Shown piece after piece: positions 40,577-48,575 of a stretch of 64,000 nt of DNA. The notes below the pieces were generated by a model, which ran no database searches, was not told the origin of the DNA, and worked only from the letters and a program-made list of their open reading frames with translations. Position numbers and translations under genes: made by a program. The stretch's first letter is position 1. Each line of letters opens with the position of its first letter. The DNA comes from an uncultured Lachnospiraceae bacterium. Lineage in GTDB: Bacteria > Bacillota > Clostridia > Lachnospirales > Lachnospiraceae. The stretch covers positions 1-64,000 of the forward strand of contig CANDGI010000001.1 in assembly GCA_947384285.1 (NCBI GenBank), written 5' to 3'.

Positions 40577-42844
40577 ATGAAGAAAAGAATTTTAGCATTT
40601 TTCCTGGCAGGAATCCTGGCATTTCCTATGGGTTCTGTAGAAACATCTGCGGCGTCAATGAGTAATGGAACCATCGCTGCAAAAGAGCTGGAAGATGGCG
40701 CAGAGGAACCAGATGGGCAGAAGGAAGCCGCAGATATTGACAGCCAGGAGGTTTTCGATGAGGCTGGGCAGGGGAATTCAAAGGATGGAAGCCAGGAAGC
40801 TTTTGATGACGCTGGCCAGGAAATTTCGGACGATGGCCGCCAGGAAGCTTTTGATGACGCTGGCCAGGAAATTTCGGGTGATGGCCGCCAGAAAGCTTTT
40901 GATGACGCTGGCCAGGAAATTTCGGACGATGGCCGCCAGGAAATATTAGACGAGGGCAGCAGGAGAATTCTTGATGAGGACAGCCAGGAGAAGCCAGAGG
41001 AGGAAGAGCCATCCGGACTGGTATCTGAGGAAGAAGGCATGCCCCAGCAGCAGTCTATCGAAGAATGGACGCCGCCCATGGGCGGGCTGGAACGCCCCCA
41101 GATGATTGAGATATCGGAGGAAACCGCTGAATCATTGGGCGTCATGGATGTGGAAGAGGGAGCAGACGGGGAAATGATGTACCGTTCTGCTGTGTTAGGC
41201 TCCCAGAAATATAATTCTCCCTGGGATGTTTATTCTACGAACTATATTTACAATCGTCTGAGCCAGAATGAGAGGAACTTCTGGGATGCATTGGATGAAG
41301 TGCTCCGGGGATATATGAGCGGGATGGAGAATGCAGGGTCTGTAAAGGCACGCGATCCTGAGACAGGGGGATATGAACTTTATTATGTGACAGGGAAAGG
41401 ACCCAGTTATACATACTTTAATTTGACACGAAGCCGGGCGGAAGACTTGTTTTTGATGTTTAATTATTCCAATCCCCAGTATTATTTTCTGGGAAACGGC
41501 TGTCTGCTCAGTGAGAGTGCAATGTTCCCTATCATTTATGATGCATTTGCCAATGGCAGCGCCAGGGCGGCGGAAACCGCAAAGATGAAGGCACAGATTG
41601 ACGCCATGGTGTCACAGGTGAAAGCAGGGAAAACTGCTGTGGAAAAGGCGAAGATTGCCCATGACCTGATTTGCGAGAAGGTATTTTATGACCATGATTA
41701 CCAGACCAACAATCCTCATACCATCTATCATCAAAGTGCTTACAGCGTATTCTGCGAAAATTATACCGTATGCGCCGGATATACCAAGGCATTCACGATT
41801 TTAATGAACGGCGCAGGGGTGGATGCCATAAGCCTCACCAGCTATGCTCATGCATGGAACATGGTCTGCCTGAATGATTCCTGGTATCATATTGACTGTA
41901 CCTGGGATGATACGGATGGGGCAGCATATGGGGAAATGGTATATCAATATTTTAACCGCAGTACGTCCAAGATTACCGGGGAGCTGGATCAAAACAGCTA
42001 CCATCAGCCGGAACCTTTCTACCAGGGAGTGATGCCGGCAGCTACCCAGGATTCCGGGGCAACGGTAACTTCTATTGGAACCATAGGGACACCCGCGGCA
42101 AAGGCTGCGGCGCCAAAGATTTTCAAATGGGAGACTGCGGAAGGAATCGGGGTTACGTTGAGCGTATCTACGCCGGGTGCAGATATTTATTATACGTTAG
42201 ATGGCATGGAGCCTTCTTCTGCATCATCCAGAAGCTTCCGTTATACAGGCGCCTTTGAGGTAGAGCATGGTACTACGGTAAAAGCCATTGCGGTATGCGA
42301 TACCATGTGGGACAGTCCGGTCGCTTCTGCTACATTGAAGAAAAAGACATATACCGTGAAATTTAATACCAGAGGTTATGGGACTATATCATCCAAAAAA
42401 GTTATTTCCGGTAAAACGGTAAAGAAGCCAAGCAGCCCCAAACGAAGCAAATATACCTTTGAAGGATGGTATACCAGCACCAAGTATACCAAAAAATGGA
42501 ATTTCGGCCAGGCGGTTACAAAAGACATGACCCTTTACGCAAAATGGAAGAAAGTCAGCGTAGGAAAGGCATCCATCAAAAAGCTTACCAATGTTTCCGG
42601 GAAAAAGATAAAAGTCAATATCAATAAAGCAACCGGCGCAAAAGGCTATCAAATCCGTTATGCCGCGAATTCTAAAATGAAATCGGCAAAGAGCGTTAGC
42701 AGTACATCTGTCAATAAGACTTTGAGCAAGCTGAAAAAGAATAAAAGGTATTATATCCAGGTAAGGGCTTATAAGAAGGATTCCAAAGGAAGCAAGGTGT
42801 ATGGTGCCTGGAGTAAGAAGAAAGCGGTTACTGTGCGGAAATAG
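40577..42844 (+). CDS. Secreted transglutaminase-like protein with acidic repeats, InlB and Fn3-like domains
   Basis: The 755-residue product has a signal peptide (ILAFFLAGILAFPMGSVETSA), then an acidic 16-residue repeat region (about residues 56-128). A transglutaminase-core domain follows with Cys399 (YTVCAGYTKAF), His425 (SYAHAWNMV) and Asp440 (HIDCTWDD). Next come a chitobiase C-terminal-like segment (GADIYYTLDGMEPSSAS), one InlB-type repeat (TFEGWYTSTKYTKKW) and a C-terminal fibronectin III-like domain (KGYQIRYAANSKMKSAK). The triad suggests a protease or crosslinking enzyme on the cell surface. AGGA stands seven bases before the ATG. It is read in the same direction as rfbC. No sorting signal is visible. 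Confidence 0.88.
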   Translation: MKKRILAFFLAGILAFPMGSVETSAASMSNGTIAAKELEDGAEEPDGQKEAADIDSQEVFDEAGQGNSKDGSQEAFDDAGQEISDDGRQEAFDDAGQEISGDGRQKAFDDAGQEISDDGRQEILDEGSRRILDEDSQEKPEEEEPSGLVSEEEGMPQQQSIEEWTPPMGGLERPQMIEISEETAESLGVMDVEEGADGEMMYRSAVLGSQKYNSPWDVYSTNYIYNRLSQNERNFWDALDEVLRGYMSGMENAGSVKARDPETGGYELYYVTGKGPSYTYFNLTRSRAEDLFLMFNYSNPQYYFLGNGCLLSESAMFPIIYDAFANGSARAAETAKMKAQIDAMVSQVKAGKTAVEKAKIAHDLICEKVFYDHDYQTNNPHTIYHQSAYSVFCENYTVCAGYTKAFTILMNGAGVDAISLTSYAHAWNMVCLNDSWYHIDCTWDDTDGAAYGEMVYQYFNRSTSKITGELDQNSYHQPEPFYQGVMPAATQDSGATVTSIGTIGTPAAKAAAPKIFKWETAEGIGVTLSVSTPGADIYYTLDGMEPSSASSRSFRYTGAFEVEHGTTVKAIAVCDTMWDSPVASATLKKKTYTVKFNTRGYGTISSKKVISGKTVKKPSSPKRSKYTFEGWYTSTKYTKKWNFGQAVTKDMTLYAKWKKVSVGKASIKKLTNVSGKKIKVNINKATGAKGYQIRYAANSKMKSAKSVSSTSVNKTLSKLKKNKRYYIQVRAYKKDSKGSKVYGAWSKKKAVTVRK
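40745..40960 (+). repeat. 48-bp in-frame tandem repeat in the secreted transglutaminase-like gene
   Basis: Unit starts at 40745 (diverged), 40793, 40841 and 40889, each about CAGGAAGCTTTTGATGACGC followed by TGGCCAGGAAATTTCGGACG and ATGGCCGC. A shortened fifth unit starts at 40937. The units at 40793-40936 are nearly identical and encode QEAFDDAGQEISDDGR. Recent copy-number change is likely. Confidence 0.9.
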
Positions 42845-42920
42845 CATGTGGGATGGCATTCTTAAAAAAGGCAGCTTTGCCAGGGATTTGCAATGTTTTT
42901 ATGAAGTATTAAGTGCCAAT

Positions 42921-42960
42921 AAAAGAATAAAAAGCTGCCAAAAGCAGCTTTTATTCTTTT
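42921..42960. terminator. Bidirectional terminator between converging genes
   Basis: AAAAGAATAAAAAGCTGC, loop CAAAA, GCAGCTTTTATTCTTTT. A-rich on one side and T-rich on the other, so it works on both strands. The stop codon of the minus-strand gene lies inside the right arm. Confidence 0.85.
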
Positions 42961-43658
42961 ATACAGTTTAAAGTCAGTGTAACATATGATTTTGTTTTTG
43001 CATGATACATGGTCAGTGTAATATAATCTGCGTTCCCAGCAAAGGTCACCCTTTTGGAAAAAGAGGATTTGCTGCAGGAACCTATCTCAAAGGTTCCAGA
43101 ACCGTATTTCATTTTCATGGAAGAAATCTTCCAGCCCTTGGCGGCTTTGATGGAAACATTTTGGTTATTTATAGCATCCTCATGAAAGTAGTTATATTCC
43201 GTGGAGGAGGAAAACCGGGAAAGAAAATTTTTCCTGCCGATTTTGAACCTGCTCAAAGGATTGCTGTATTCCTTCACGGTAATTTTAGATCTCAAAGTCT
43301 GTGCCCCAATCCGAAAGGAGATTGTGGCAGACCCGGCCTTTTTAAAAAAGTAGACCCGGATATCGCCGTATCTGTCAATGTAGGGCCTTGCAATGGATGA
43401 ATCGCTGCTGGCTAAGGATTTGATGGAAGAGGCCTTAGGCTTTCTTGCAGAGCCTTTCTGGTAAACCTTTAATGTCACGTATGTGGCTGGCAAATCATCC
43501 GCTGCGCTGTAAAATACCATCTTCCGGTAGGAATTGGGCAGGTAATATTTGGCCGCAGCTTTTGCAGAGCTTCCAGCCTGAGGAACAATCAGCATCCCGG
43601 CCAACAGGATGGCGCATGCCAGCAGCAGTGAATTAATTTTTTTTAATGTTTTTTTCAA
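42951..43658 (-). CDS. Secreted protein with Ig-like domain, unknown function
   Basis: This 235-residue product has a signal peptide (INSLLLACAILLAGMLIVPQ, then AGSSAKAAA). The region from about 45 to 130 resembles a bacterial Ig-like (Big_2) domain: KVYQKGSARKPKASSIKSLA, SSDSSIARPYIDRYGDI, GSATISFRIG. The remainder (SRFSSSTEYNYFHEDAI to YITLTMYHAKTKSYVTL) is beta-rich and unrecognised. It is basic and Ser/Lys-rich. GGGAGG precedes the start on the minus strand. It converges with the transglutaminase-like gene and diverges from the exporter genes, so it may be regulated on its own. Confidence 0.8.
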   Translation of the reverse strand: MKKTLKKINSLLLACAILLAGMLIVPQAGSSAKAAAKYYLPNSYRKMVFYSAADDLPATYVTLKVYQKGSARKPKASSIKSLASSDSSIARPYIDRYGDIRVYFFKKAGSATISFRIGAQTLRSKITVKEYSNPLSRFKIGRKNFLSRFSSSTEYNYFHEDAINNQNVSIKAAKGWKISSMKMKYGSGTFEIGSCSKSSFSKRVTFAGNADYITLTMYHAKTKSYVTLTLNCIKE

Positions 43659-43797
43659 GATTAAGACCTCCCATACAATAATTAAAAAATAAATGATGAA
43701 TTAATAATAAAGGTATCACAATTGGAGAAAAAAAACAATGGAAGATTTCACATGGAATTGTTAAGAATTTCATAATTTTTTATAAATATGGGAAAAT

Positions 43798-43826
43798 TTG
43801 CTTATTTTGGGGAAAGATGATATACT
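43798..43826 (+). promoter_or_regulatory. Promoter for the ABC exporter operon
   Basis: TTGCTT, 17 bases, TATACT, in a very AT-rich 205-base spacer that also must hold the promoter of the minus-strand secreted protein. It lies about 40 bases before the first gene of the exporter unit. Confidence 0.65.
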
Positions 43827-43863
43827 TATAAAAACATAATCGCAGAAAGAAAAGGAATATTAA

Positions 43864-44697
43864 TTGTATATGAATCAGAGATCAGGAAATATCATTACAG
43901 AGATAATAGAAAACCGCCAGTTGATAAAAAGCCTGGCGAAAAATGATTTTAAAACAAAGTTTGCAGGCTCTTATTTGGGAACCATATGGGCCTTCGTCCA
44001 GCCAGTGGTCACGGTTTTGATTTATTGGTTTGTATTTGACAAGGCAATCGGCATGCGCGCTTCCATACGGGGAGAACTGCCCCTGCCCTATGTGCTGTGG
44101 CTGGTAGCCGGGATTGTGCCTTGGTTTTTCTTTTCCGATTGCATCAGCGCGGGGACCTCTGTGCTGGTGGAGTACAATTATCTGGTGAAGAAGGTTGTGT
44201 TCCATATTGATATCCTTCCAGTGGTAAAGGTGTTTTCTTCTATCTTCGTGCATGTGTTTTTTGTAGCGGTTACGATGCTTTTATTTTTCATTTATGGGTA
44301 TCCGCCAGACCTTTATGTTTTACAGGCTCTATACTACAGCGCAGGGGTTTTACTGCTGGCTCTGGGAATGAGTTATCTCACCAGCGCGGTATCCGTGTTT
44401 TTCCCGGATGTCCGCCAGATTGTAAACATAGCCTTGCAGATTGGCGTCTGGGCAACTCCCATCATGTGGAATATTGACGACATGAAGGCAAAGATACCAG
44501 GTTTTGCCCTTATCCTTTTAAAATGCAATCCTCTCTATTATATTGTAACGGGATACCGGGAGGCCTTTATCGATAAGGCGTGGTTCTGGGAACGCCCTGG
44601 GCTTACGGTTTATTTCTGGGTATTTACCTTTTTCGCCTGCATGTTGGGCGTAGGGGTATTTAAACGGTTAAAGGTGCATTTTGCGGATGTGTTATAG
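43864..44697 (+). CDS. wzm: ABC-2 type polysaccharide exporter permease
   Basis: This 277-residue membrane protein has six hydrophobic segments of the ABC-2/Wzm-TagG family. The family N-terminus is FKTKFAGSYLGTIWAFVQPV; later phrases are GIVPWFFFSDCISAGTSVLV and FFPDVRQIVNIALQIGVWATPIMW. With the ATPase that follows it would move a completed polysaccharide across the membrane. AAAGGA is seven bases from a TTG at 43864 and 13 from the ATG at 43870, so the start is probably TTG but either is possible. It opens a run of genes extending to 54762. Confidence 0.93.
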   Translation: MYMNQRSGNIITEIIENRQLIKSLAKNDFKTKFAGSYLGTIWAFVQPVVTVLIYWFVFDKAIGMRASIRGELPLPYVLWLVAGIVPWFFFSDCISAGTSVLVEYNYLVKKVVFHIDILPVVKVFSSIFVHVFFVAVTMLLFFIYGYPPDLYVLQALYYSAGVLLLALGMSYLTSAVSVFFPDVRQIVNIALQIGVWATPIMWNIDDMKAKIPGFALILLKCNPLYYIVTGYREAFIDKAWFWERPGLTVYFWVFTFFACMLGVGVFKRLKVHFADVL

Positions 44698-44729
44698 ACG
44701 ATCAGTGTAGTGAAACGAGGAATAGAATT

Positions 44730-45992
44730 ATGCCAAAGACAGCGATTAAAGTGAACCATGTCAGTAAAATATATAAGCTCTATGATGCCCCTGCTGCCCG
44801 GCTCAAGGATGCGCTGGGGCTTTCCAGGAAGCAGAATTACAGGGAACATGCAGCCCTTAAGGACATTACGCTGGATATAAAAAAGGGGGAAACCGTGGGA
44901 ATTATCGGGACAAACGGCTCCGGCAAATCGACCCTTTTAAAAATCATCACAGGAGTAATCCGCCAGACCAAAGGGGAAGTGGAGGTGGACGGCAGGATTT
45001 CCGCCTTGCTGGAGCTTGGCGCTGGATTTAATATGGAGTATACAGGCGTTGAGAACGTATATCTGCAGGGAACGATGATGGGATTTTCCAGGGAAGAGAT
45101 TGGGAAAAAGATGGATGCAATCCTGGAATTTGCTGATATCGGTGAATTTGTCCATCAGCCGGTCAAGACGTATTCCAGCGGTATGTTTGTGCGGCTTGCC
45201 TTTGCAGTGGCAATCAATATTGAGCCGGAAATCCTGATTGTGGATGAAGCCTTGTCCGTGGGAGACGTATTTTTCCAGTCCAAATGCTACCGGAAATTTG
45301 AGGAATTCAAGGAGCTTGGAAAGACGATTCTTTTTGTAAGCCATGAATTAAGCAGCATTACCAAATATTGTGACCGGGCAGTCCTTTTGAATAAGGGAGT
45401 GAAGGTGATGGAGGGAACGCCCAAGGAGGCTGTGGACCGGTACAAGATGGCTTTGGTTGAGCAGGAGGAGGCAAAGCGGCAGGAAAACACTTCTCTCTGG
45501 AACCCGGAATCTGATGGGAAGAAATGGAGGGATTCTATTTCTGTCAACCCGGAGACCTTGGAGTATGGAGATAAAAAAGCAGAGATTATTGATTTTGCAG
45601 TGGTGGACAAGACAGGTAAGATTACCAATGTTATTGACAAAGGAGAAACCTGTACCATCAAAATGAAAGTGCTGTTCCAGGAGGATGTGGCAGAGCCGAT
45701 TTTTGCTTTTACTTTGAAAAACCTGATGGGGATTGAGATTACAGGAACCAACACCATGCTGGAAAAGCAGATTCCAGAGCCCAAGCGTGCAGGGGATATC
45801 CAGGAAGTGAGCTTTACCCAGCGGATGACCCTGCAGGGTGGGGAATATCTGTTGTCTTTCGGGTGCACCGGGTATAAGAAAGAGACGTTCCAGGTGCATC
45901 ACCGCTTGTATGATGTGTGCAGCCTGACGGTGATTTCAGGGAAAAATACGGTGGGATATTTTGATATGGAATCTAAGGTTGTGCTGGGATAG
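44730..45992 (+). CDS. wzt: Polysaccharide ABC exporter ATPase with C-terminal glycan-binding domain
   Basis: This 420-residue protein has an N-terminal ATPase with Walker A GTNGSGKSTLLKI, signature YSSGMFVRLAFAVA, Walker B EILIVDEALSVGD and H-loop LFVSHEL. The part from about 270 on (SISVNPETLEYGDKKAEI, FAFTLKNLMGIEITGTN, HRLYDVCSLTVISG) is a Wzt_C-type beta-sandwich. In O9a- and O8-type systems this domain recognises the modified non-reducing end of the finished chain. That fits the methyltransferase/kinase-like gene directly downstream. GAGGAA lies before the ATG. Confidence 0.94.
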   Translation: MPKTAIKVNHVSKIYKLYDAPAARLKDALGLSRKQNYREHAALKDITLDIKKGETVGIIGTNGSGKSTLLKIITGVIRQTKGEVEVDGRISALLELGAGFNMEYTGVENVYLQGTMMGFSREEIGKKMDAILEFADIGEFVHQPVKTYSSGMFVRLAFAVAINIEPEILIVDEALSVGDVFFQSKCYRKFEEFKELGKTILFVSHELSSITKYCDRAVLLNKGVKVMEGTPKEAVDRYKMALVEQEEAKRQENTSLWNPESDGKKWRDSISVNPETLEYGDKKAEIIDFAVVDKTGKITNVIDKGETCTIKMKVLFQEDVAEPIFAFTLKNLMGIEITGTNTMLEKQIPEPKRAGDIQEVSFTQRMTLQGGEYLLSFGCTGYKKETFQVHHRLYDVCSLTVISGKNTVGYFDMESKVVLG

Positions 45993-46165
45993 AAAGCTGC
46001 TTTATGTGCCTGAGCCCGACGTGAAAAAAGGATAAGGAACGGATTTTTGTTCCGTACTATCGGAACAATAGACAAGCAGGATGGTAAATTTATTTCTGCA
46101 CAGTTCCTAAATCCTGGGAGATTGGCAGGGAGGTTTTAGGCAGGAGGAAAGGACGGCAAGCAATT

Positions 46166-48544
46166 ATGGAAAAAATCGGAAATGTGATTCTCAACGATAC
46201 GTATTATAAAGGCAAAGACTTATACAGTGACGGAGCAATCGAAGACCGGATTCTGGAACTGGTGGAAAAATATCCAGAAAAAGAGTACAATCAGGTGATT
46301 GCAAAGGAACAGGATTGGGCAGTAATGTACCATCTGTCCCATGAGAGGGAAAATATTCTAAGCTGGTATCCCTTTCAGACCGGGACAAAGGTTTTGGAAA
46401 TCGGTTCCGGGTGCGGAGCCATCACAGGGGTGGCTGCTTCGGCAGGCTCCGTCACCTGCGTGGATCTTTCCATGAAGCGCAGCAGGATCAATGGCGTACG
46501 CAATCAGAACAAGGGCAATATTGAAATCTTTGTGGGCAACTTCCAGGATATTGAAAAGGGCCTGGAGAATGATTTTGACTATGCCACATTGATCGGGGTA
46601 TTTGAGTATGGGCAGGGATACATCGGGGGCAGAAAGCCCTATCATGAGTTTCTTGCTACGATTTTAAAACATCTGAAACCAGGCGGCAGGCTGTTGATTG
46701 CCATAGAAAATAAATTTGGATTAAAGTATTGGGCTGGATGTACAGAGGATCACACCGGAAATTTTTTTGAAGGGTTGGAAGGATACCAGCAAAAGGCAGG
46801 AGTGCGTACCTTTACGAAACCGGAGTTAGAAAAAATCCTTAAAGAGTGCGGATGCCGTAATTATAAGTTTTATTATCCTTATCCCGATTATAAATTTCCT
46901 TTTATGATTTTTTCCGACGAATATCTGCCAAAGCCAGGGGAATTAAACCGGAATCTCTGTAATTTTGACCGGAGACGGCTGATGCTGATGGATGAGGGAA
47001 AGGTATTTGACCAGATTTTAGAAAGCGGCCTGTTTCCACTTTACAGTAATTCCTTTTTTATAGAGATTGTTAAGGAAGAGGAAGGAAAAGAGGGCAGGCT
47101 GCAGAATTTAGATAATCCAGTGGTTTATACAAAATATTCTGCCGGACGGGCGCCGGAGTTTTCCTTCCGGACTTGTATAGAAAATAAAGGGACTGCTGGG
47201 AATGGCTGCCTGGAAAACGAGAAGATTCCTGTGAAACTATCTAATGCAGACGAGGAAATATCCACCGGATCCTGTATTGAGAAAGGGGAAATGGGAAGAC
47301 TGTTATATAAGGAGGCAGAATATAGAGAAGGCCGGGAACATATTGCAGCTATCCCAGAAGCGAGAGCCAGGCTGGAAAACCTTTGGCAGGAAAAGGGCTT
47401 GTTTTTGGTGAACCAGTGTAAACTGGAAGGGGATAAGATTTTCTTTGAATATCTGGAAGGCGTGACGCTGGAAGAAAAGCTGGACAAGCTGCTGGAACAG
47501 GGAGAGGAAGAAGCGGCGGCAGAATTATTGCGCCAGGGGATTGATAGAATCAAGGAAGCTTCCCCAACGCAGGAATTTTCTATGACGCCGGAATTTCAGC
47601 AGGTGTTTGGTGAGATATCTTTGACGGAATCGGAACCCTCCTTCCCAATGGCTGATATCGACCTGATTTTTTCCAATATACTGCTGACGGAGGATGGAAA
47701 CTGGCATGTGCTGGACTATGAATGGACTTTTTTCTTTCCAGTGCCTGTGGACTACATTGTTTACCGGGCGCTCCACTATTATCTGGAGGCATCCGGCAAC
47801 AGAAAAAAGTTAAAAGAAGATTATAATTTCTATAAAGAATATGGGATAGAAGGAGCAAAGAGAAAAGTTTTCCGAATGATGGAACGCAATTTCCAGAATT
47901 ATATTACAGGCTCCTATGTACCGGTCCGGGAATTATACTCCATAATGGGCAAAAAAGCTTTGCCATTAGGGGAGATTTTAACAGAGGCAGATAAGAGAAG
48001 GATGCAGGTGTATGTGGATGATGGACATGGCTTTTCGGAAGAGCAATCCTTTTTTATCGACCAGGGGTACGAAGGAAAAGTATCCTGTAAGGTTCCGGTT
48101 CCAGAGGGAGCGGTGAGAATCTGCATTGACCCGGCATTCAGCCCTTGCATGCTAAAGGATGTGAAGCTTCGCTGGAGAGTGGAAATCAGCCAGGGAGAGA
48201 ATGAGCAGGATGTGGATGGCCAAGACGGCAAAGATGCAGCAAAGCCCATGCATACCAATTGCCAAAGCAGAAAAGATGCCGTCAGAAGGATGCCTGTAAC
48301 ATATATTACTACCGGATTTGAGGTAGAAAAAAATTGTTTTTTGTTTGACAATTCCGACCCAAAGATTATAATAGAAGAAATCCCCAAGGGGAAACTTCAG
48401 ATAGATATTTCTTACCAAATCAGCATTTTGGAGGAAGAGGCTGCGGCAATGCTGGTGGATAAAATAAAAATGCTGATGGATAAAGTAAATTGGAAAGGAC
48501 AGATGAAAAAGAAGGTGCGCAGGCTGATAAAAAGAGAAGTGTGA
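46166..48544 (+). CDS. Methyltransferase plus kinase-like protein, WbdD-like candidate chain terminator
   Basis: This 792-residue protein has an N-terminal class I SAM methyltransferase (motif I VLEIGSGCGAITG, 76-88; CVDLS, 98-102; IGVFEYGQGY; HLKPGGRLLIAIENKFG). From about residue 315 a kinase-like domain follows: TKYSAGRAPEF, LLYKEAEYREGREHI (candidate ATP lysine), FEYLEGVTLEEKL (hinge-like), DxxxxN as DLIFSN (499-504) and VLDYEW (515-520) in place of the DFG/DFE strand. The last about 150 residues look beta-rich. WbdD of E. coli O9a has the same methyltransferase-kinase order and caps chains for Wzm/Wzt export. AGGAGGAAAGGA lies 15 bases before the ATG. Confidence 0.8.
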   Translation: MEKIGNVILNDTYYKGKDLYSDGAIEDRILELVEKYPEKEYNQVIAKEQDWAVMYHLSHERENILSWYPFQTGTKVLEIGSGCGAITGVAASAGSVTCVDLSMKRSRINGVRNQNKGNIEIFVGNFQDIEKGLENDFDYATLIGVFEYGQGYIGGRKPYHEFLATILKHLKPGGRLLIAIENKFGLKYWAGCTEDHTGNFFEGLEGYQQKAGVRTFTKPELEKILKECGCRNYKFYYPYPDYKFPFMIFSDEYLPKPGELNRNLCNFDRRRLMLMDEGKVFDQILESGLFPLYSNSFFIEIVKEEEGKEGRLQNLDNPVVYTKYSAGRAPEFSFRTCIENKGTAGNGCLENEKIPVKLSNADEEISTGSCIEKGEMGRLLYKEAEYREGREHIAAIPEARARLENLWQEKGLFLVNQCKLEGDKIFFEYLEGVTLEEKLDKLLEQGEEEAAAELLRQGIDRIKEASPTQEFSMTPEFQQVFGEISLTESEPSFPMADIDLIFSNILLTEDGNWHVLDYEWTFFFPVPVDYIVYRALHYYLEASGNRKKLKEDYNFYKEYGIEGAKRKVFRMMERNFQNYITGSYVPVRELYSIMGKKALPLGEILTEADKRRMQVYVDDGHGFSEEQSFFIDQGYEGKVSCKVPVPEGAVRICIDPAFSPCMLKDVKLRWRVEISQGENEQDVDGQDGKDAAKPMHTNCQSRKDAVRRMPVTYITTGFEVEKNCFLFDNSDPKIIIEEIPKGKLQIDISYQISILEEEAAAMLVDKIKMLMDKVNWKGQMKKKVRRLIKREV

Positions 48545-48575
48545 AAGAGACTGCGGCCAGAGCAAAGGACAGGGT

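Noticed and set aside
40745..40960. CRISPR-like array
   Set aside because: The 48-bp units are directly adjacent with no unique spacers and are in frame within a secreted protein gene.
46020..46160. Possible leader RNA before the WbdD-like gene (GGAACGGATTTTTGTTCCG)
   Set aside because: Only a short imperfect hairpin was seen, with no recognisable riboswitch or terminator architecture.
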